Shown here piece after piece: positions 60,394 to 64,000 of a stretch of 64,000 nucleotides of DNA. This DNA comes from Pedobacter polysacchareus (GTDB lineage: Bacteria > Bacteroidota > Bacteroidia > Sphingobacteriales > Sphingobacteriaceae). The stretch's first letter is position 1. Each line of letters starts with the position of its first letter. The stretch lies in assembly GCF_019802255.1 (NCBI RefSeq), contig NZ_JAHYSS010000005.1:1-64000 (forward strand). Reading direction: 5' to 3'. The translations under genes and the position numbers were made by a program. Below the pieces are notes generated by a model. The model was given only the letters and a program-made list of their open reading frames with translations. It was not told the origin of the DNA and did no database searches.

Positions 60394-63300
60394 ATGATGA
60401 AAAATATGCTACTGATTGCTATACAAAAACGTTGGCTGATGCTGGCCCTTTTTATCATGCTGAGCTTGCTCGGCTATTATTCCTGGACAAAACTGGCGCT
60501 GGAGGCCTATCCTGATATTGCAGATGTGACTTCTCAGGTAGTAACTCAAGTACCCGGACTTGCCGCAGAAGAAGTGGAACAACAGGTCACTATCCCCATA
60601 GAACGGGCTTTAAATGGGATGCCCGGCATGGAAGTGATGCGTAGTAAAAGTACTTTTGGCCTGTCTATGGTGACCATTGTTTTTAAAGATGGGACCAATG
60701 ATTATTTCGCCAGGAATCGTATTGAAGAACGTTTAAAAGAACTATCCTTGCCTTATGGGGCGGCACCTGGCCTGGATCCGCTAACTTCCCCAACCGGTGA
60801 AATCTATCGGTACATCATTGAGGGCAGCCCGCAGGAGCTGCGGAAACTGACCGATTTGCAGAACTGGGTCATCATTCCTAAGCTAAAACAGGTTGCTGGT
60901 GTGGCGGATGTGACCAATTTTGGCGGAGTGACCACGCAATACCAGGTAGAGCTCGATCCTGTGAAACTTGATCAGTATCATTTGAGTACCCTGGACGTAG
61001 AAGAGTCGATTCAAAAAAACAATGCCAATGCTGGCGGGAGTATTTTAAATGTGGGAGAACAGGGCTATGTCGTTCGTGGGATCGGCCTGATCCAAAACCT
61101 GGAAGATATTGGCCGGATTGTGATTAAAACGGAAAAGGGCGTACCTATTCTGGTGAGTGATCTAGGGGAATTGAAATACGGAAATTTAGAGCGGAAAGGG
61201 ATTTTGGGTTATACCGATCACCGCAGAAATTACAGTGAAAGCCTGGAAGGAATTGTACTGCTTTTAAAAGGAGAAAACCCTTCTGAAGTCCTAAAAGGAG
61301 TGCATAAAGCGGTGGATGAGCTCAATAACGGTCTTTTGCCGGAAGGGGTAGTCATTCATCCTTTTTTGGACCGTACAGACTTAGTGAATACCACTTTAAA
61401 CACAGTTTCGCATACTTTAATCGAAGGAATGGTTTTAGTGGTGGTGGTTTTGATTGTATTCCTTGGCAGCTGGAGGGGCGCTTTACTGGTGGCCATTACC
61501 ATCCCTATTTCCCTGCTGAGTGCTTTTATCCTGATGAAACTCACTGATATTCCCGCCAATTTATTGTCGCTGGGCGCAATCGATTTTGGGATCCTGGTGG
61601 ATGGTGCTATTGTGATGATGGAAACAATTTTGAAAAAGAGAGAAGCTGATCCGGAAGCGGTACTGGAAGAAAAATCAATCGCTAAAAGAGCAATGGAAGT
61701 AGCAAAACCGATCATTTTCTCTACCCTGATCATCATTACGGCCTACCTGCCCTTATTTGCTTTTGAACGGGTAGAAAAGAAATTGTTTACGCCGATGGCT
61801 TTCACCGTTGCCTATGCTTTACTCGCTGCTTTGGCCGTAGCGCTGCTCTTAATTCCTGGCCTGGCCTACCTGACTTATCGCAGGCCACAGAAGTTATATC
61901 ACAATAAATGGCTGGAAAAACTGACCGGCCACTATGAACGGATGATCAGCCGGATCATGATGGCTCCTAAGCGCGTTTTCCTGCCTTTACTATTGGTTTT
62001 ATGTGCCGGAATAGCATTAAGTGTGACTGTCGGTAAGGATTTTCTGCCAGTTTTAGATGAGGGGTCTATCTGGTTACAGGTTCAGCTTCCTCCGGGAATT
62101 ACGCTGGACAAAGCGAGAGAGATGAGTGATACCCTGAGAAGTCGGACCATGCAGCATCCGGAGCTGAGTTATATGATGGTTCAGGCGGGAAGAAATGACG
62201 ATGGAACGGATCCTTTTACCGCCTCTCATTTTGAATGTTCTATAGGTTTAAAGCCCTATGACCAATGGCCAGCTGGAAAAACAAAAGAGGACCTGATTGC
62301 AGAACTGTCCAAAACCTATGCAGCGATGCCGGGCTATACGGTTGGTTTTGCACAGCCGATGATTGATGGCGTCATGGATAAAATTTCCGGTGCACACAGT
62401 GAATTGGTGGTGAAAATTTATGGTTCGGATTTTAAAGAAAGCAGACGGATTGCGGAAGATATGATGCGGATGCTGAAAAGCCTGAAGGGAGCAGTGGATG
62501 TGGCCATAGACCAGGAACCTGCGCTGCCTCAGCTGCAGATCATTGCTGATCGGGAAAAAATGGCGCAATACGGGTTAAATACGGAGGAACTGAATAGACT
62601 GATCGCAGTGGCTATTGGTGGAAAAGCGATTTCAGCCGTGTTTATTGGCGATCGTGTATTTGAAGTGGTTTGCCGTTACAAGGCCGACAGCCGGGATAGC
62701 CGGGAGAAGATTGGAAATCTAATGCTCAGCAATGCGCAGGGAGCCAAAATTCCACTTTCTCAAGTTGCAGAGGTTAAATTGAGTACAGGGGAAAGTACGA
62801 TCACAAGAGAAGAAAATCAGCGGCACCTGACCGTAAAACTGAATGTGAGGGGCCTGGATTTGGGAACGTTATTGAAGAATGCCCGTGCTAAAATTGATCA
62901 AGAATTGAAGTATGATGAAAGTAAGTTCAGGATTGAATGGGGCGGGCAATTTGAAAACCAGAGCCGTGCTTATTCCAGGCTCGCCGTTATTGTGCCGCTG
63001 GCATTAACCTTGATGTTTCTGCTGCTGTATGCTGCTTTTGGGAAGTTTCATCAGGCAGCATTGATTCTGGCAATGGTTCCATTGGCGCTGTTTGGCGGGA
63101 TGCTGGCCTTGAATGTTCGTGGAATGACGCTGAATGTTTCCTCGGCAGTAGGCTTTATCGCTTTGTTTGGCCTGGCGATACAGAATGGCGTACTCATGAT
63201 GACACACATCAACCAGCTCCGTGAAAAAGGTGTAGCACTCAAAGCAGCCGTTATGGAAGGAGCAAAACATCGTTTCAGGCCAATTTTGATGACCGCTACA

Positions 63301-64000
63301 GTGGCCATCCTCGGACTGCTGCCAGCTTCTCTTGCTACAGGAATTGGCTCGGATGTGCAGCGTCCTTTGGCTACAGTGATCGTTTACGGTTTGCTTTTTT
63401 CTACCGGAATCACGCTGTTTGCACTCCCTGCCCTGTATTATCTTTTGGAACGTGGCAGGGAAATCCGGACTCAGCTGACTAAATCCAACCCTAAGGCTTT
63501 CGTCATCATGCTGCTGGTTTTTCTTTTTGTGGGCTTTAGTGGAAAATCGCATGCCCAGGTGGATACTACTTTTAATCAGCATAAAATCGCCTATCCGGCT
63601 TTTTTGAAAATGCTGAGCCAAAACAATCTAGGCTATGCGGCAGAGCGGTTTAAGGTAAGTATTGCCACCGCGGATGCGCTGAGTGCAAAGATATTTCCAG
63701 ATCCGGAATTCAATTTAAGTGCCGGCGACCAACGGGAAGGCGGACTTAGAAAAGGCTATGAACTCATTTCTGGCCTCAGCTATCAGTTGGAACTTGGCGG
63801 AAAGCGCAAAGCCAGAATTGAGCTCGCTAATGGAGAACGCAGGCTTACGGAGCTTTCACTGAACGACTATTTCAGGCAGCTGAGAATGGAAGCCACTGTT
63901 GCGTACCTGAAAGCCATGAAGGAACAGCGCTTATTAAAGGTCAAAATCAACGGTTATCAAATGATGAAACAGTTGAGCAGGGCAGACAGCCTTCGGTTCA
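60394..64000 (+). CDS. CusA/CzcA-type RND permease fused to a TolC-like domain (3' end beyond window)
   Basis: At least 1202 residues, open to the window end. Residues 1 to about 1030 are a heavy-metal RND permease: TM1 after RWLMLALFIMLSLLGYY, YPDIADVTSQVVTQVPG, and the proton-relay region GAIDFGILVDGAIVMMET, with FLPVLDEGSIWLQ in the second half. After the last TM segment the frame continues through a 20-residue hydrophobic stretch ending SHAQ (about 1034-1055), which looks like an internal signal peptide. A TolC-family N-terminus follows (ISGLSYQLELGGKRKARIELA, about 1128-1148). I checked the frame by codon phase at many points and saw no frameshift. Either start ATG (60394 or 60397) is possible. 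This fused form occurs in Bacteroidota and couples pump and outer-membrane channel in one polypeptide. Confidence 0.9.
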   Translation, partial: MMKNMLLIAIQKRWLMLALFIMLSLLGYYSWTKLALEAYPDIADVTSQVVTQVPGLAAEEVEQQVTIPIERALNGMPGMEVMRSKSTFGLSMVTIVFKDGTNDYFARNRIEERLKELSLPYGAAPGLDPLTSPTGEIYRYIIEGSPQELRKLTDLQNWVIIPKLKQVAGVADVTNFGGVTTQYQVELDPVKLDQYHLSTLDVEESIQKNNANAGGSILNVGEQGYVVRGIGLIQNLEDIGRIVIKTEKGVPILVSDLGELKYGNLERKGILGYTDHRRNYSESLEGIVLLLKGENPSEVLKGVHKAVDELNNGLLPEGVVIHPFLDRTDLVNTTLNTVSHTLIEGMVLVVVVLIVFLGSWRGALLVAITIPISLLSAFILMKLTDIPANLLSLGAIDFGILVDGAIVMMETILKKREADPEAVLEEKSIAKRAMEVAKPIIFSTLIIITAYLPLFAFERVEKKLFTPMAFTVAYALLAALAVALLLIPGLAYLTYRRPQKLYHNKWLEKLTGHYERMISRIMMAPKRVFLPLLLVLCAGIALSVTVGKDFLPVLDEGSIWLQVQLPPGITLDKAREMSDTLRSRTMQHPELSYMMVQAGRNDDGTDPFTASHFECSIGLKPYDQWPAGKTKEDLIAELSKTYAAMPGYTVGFAQPMIDGVMDKISGAHSELVVKIYGSDFKESRRIAEDMMRMLKSLKGAVDVAIDQEPALPQLQIIADREKMAQYGLNTEELNRLIAVAIGGKAISAVFIGDRVFEVVCRYKADSRDSREKIGNLMLSNAQGAKIPLSQVAEVKLSTGESTITREENQRHLTVKLNVRGLDLGTLLKNARAKIDQELKYDESKFRIEWGGQFENQSRAYSRLAVIVPLALTLMFLLLYAAFGKFHQAALILAMVPLALFGGMLALNVRGMTLNVSSAVGFIALFGLAIQNGVLMMTHINQLREKGVALKAAVMEGAKHRFRPILMTATVAILGLLPASLATGIGSDVQRPLATVIVYGLLFSTGITLFALPALYYLLERGREIRTQLTKSNPKAFVIMLLVFLFVGFSGKSHAQVDTTFNQHKIAYPAFLKMLSQNNLGYAAERFKVSIATADALSAKIFPDPEFNLSAGDQREGGLRKGYELISGLSYQLELGGKRKARIELANGERRLTELSLNDYFRQLRMEATVAYLKAMKEQRLLKVKINGYQMMKQLSRADSLRF

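Noticed and set aside
63004..63621. Minus-strand open frame of 205 codons opposite the CusA-like gene
   Set aside because: It is a shadow of a clear RND/TolC reading frame. Its composition (His, Gln, Lys, Cys-rich) is typical of antisense translation.
60394..64000. Possible frameshift or pseudogene, since no stop codon is found for the CusA-like frame
   Set aside because: Codon phase is continuous through all conserved motifs. The frame simply continues into a TolC domain and beyond the window.

Overview
The window looks like chromosomal DNA of a Bacteroidota bacterium, most likely Sphingobacteriaceae and Pedobacter-like. This is inference from gene content and signals, not from a database search. 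The indicators are a TonB-dependent receptor with a carboxypeptidase-regulatory-like N-terminus followed by a DUF4249 lipoprotein, RND efflux systems whose adaptor and outer-membrane parts are lipoproteins, a LytS/LytTR pair, a CusA-TolC fusion, many PAS/GAF kinases, and repeated matches to the Bacteroidota promoter -7 element TAnnTTTG. GC content is moderate to low. I saw no rRNA, tRNA, insertion sequence, prophage or CRISPR array.

Layout. 89-4100: an aminotransferase, then a compact CDF transporter-NUDIX-bioA unit. 4137-9908: the four-gene ligase-associated DNA repair cassette (MBL-fold exonuclease, ATP-dependent ligase, Lhr-like helicase, PdeM). 10044-14230: TonB receptor plus DUF4249 lipoprotein, then a thioredoxin-reductase-like flavoprotein. 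14403-18879: two sensor kinases around an aldose-epimerase-like protein. 18978-26752: a LytS/LytTR system followed on the same strand by a complete HAE1-type RND tripartite pump. 27007-29960: a small protein and an Mla-type lipid ABC transporter. 30116-34848: a secreted protein, an LTA-synthase-like sulfatase and a DPP-IV-like peptidase in one unit. 34951-40068: a crotonase, then ComEC behind a helix-hairpin-helix outer-membrane protein, then a MerR regulator. 40187-42889: alaS. 43367-50231: small proteins, VOC proteins, two kinases and a divergent MFS/Lrp pair. 50357-53067: MarR regulator with two oxidoreductases. 53434-59143: a two-component system followed by mgtC-mgtA. 59262 to the window end: a CusB/CusA-TolC metal efflux system cut by the window edge.

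The best leads for undescribed biology are regulatory. (1) Between the two-component system and mgtC-mgtA there is an 18-codon proline-rich leader ORF (MDKPPCYKPLIIYPPYSA) just downstream of a TAnnTTTG promoter preceded by three exact 11-bp-spaced TTTCTAAT repeats. This resembles the proline-rich MgtL/MgtP leaders and PhoP direct-repeat promoter of Salmonella, but in an unrelated phylum. (2) The LytS/LytTR operon and the RND pump operon each carry three TT(C/G)GGT-like direct repeats with 21/22-bp spacing, 32-33 bp upstream of a TAnnTTTG element. The matching geometry predicts that this LytTR regulator activates both itself and the pump. (3) An outer-membrane barrel protein with a ComEA-like helix-hairpin-helix domain is tightly coupled to comEC and may be a Gram-negative DNA-uptake component. 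(4) A MarR gene has a 24-bp near-perfect palindrome inside its own promoter. (5) The CusA permease is fused in frame to a TolC-like domain through an internal signal-peptide-like segment.
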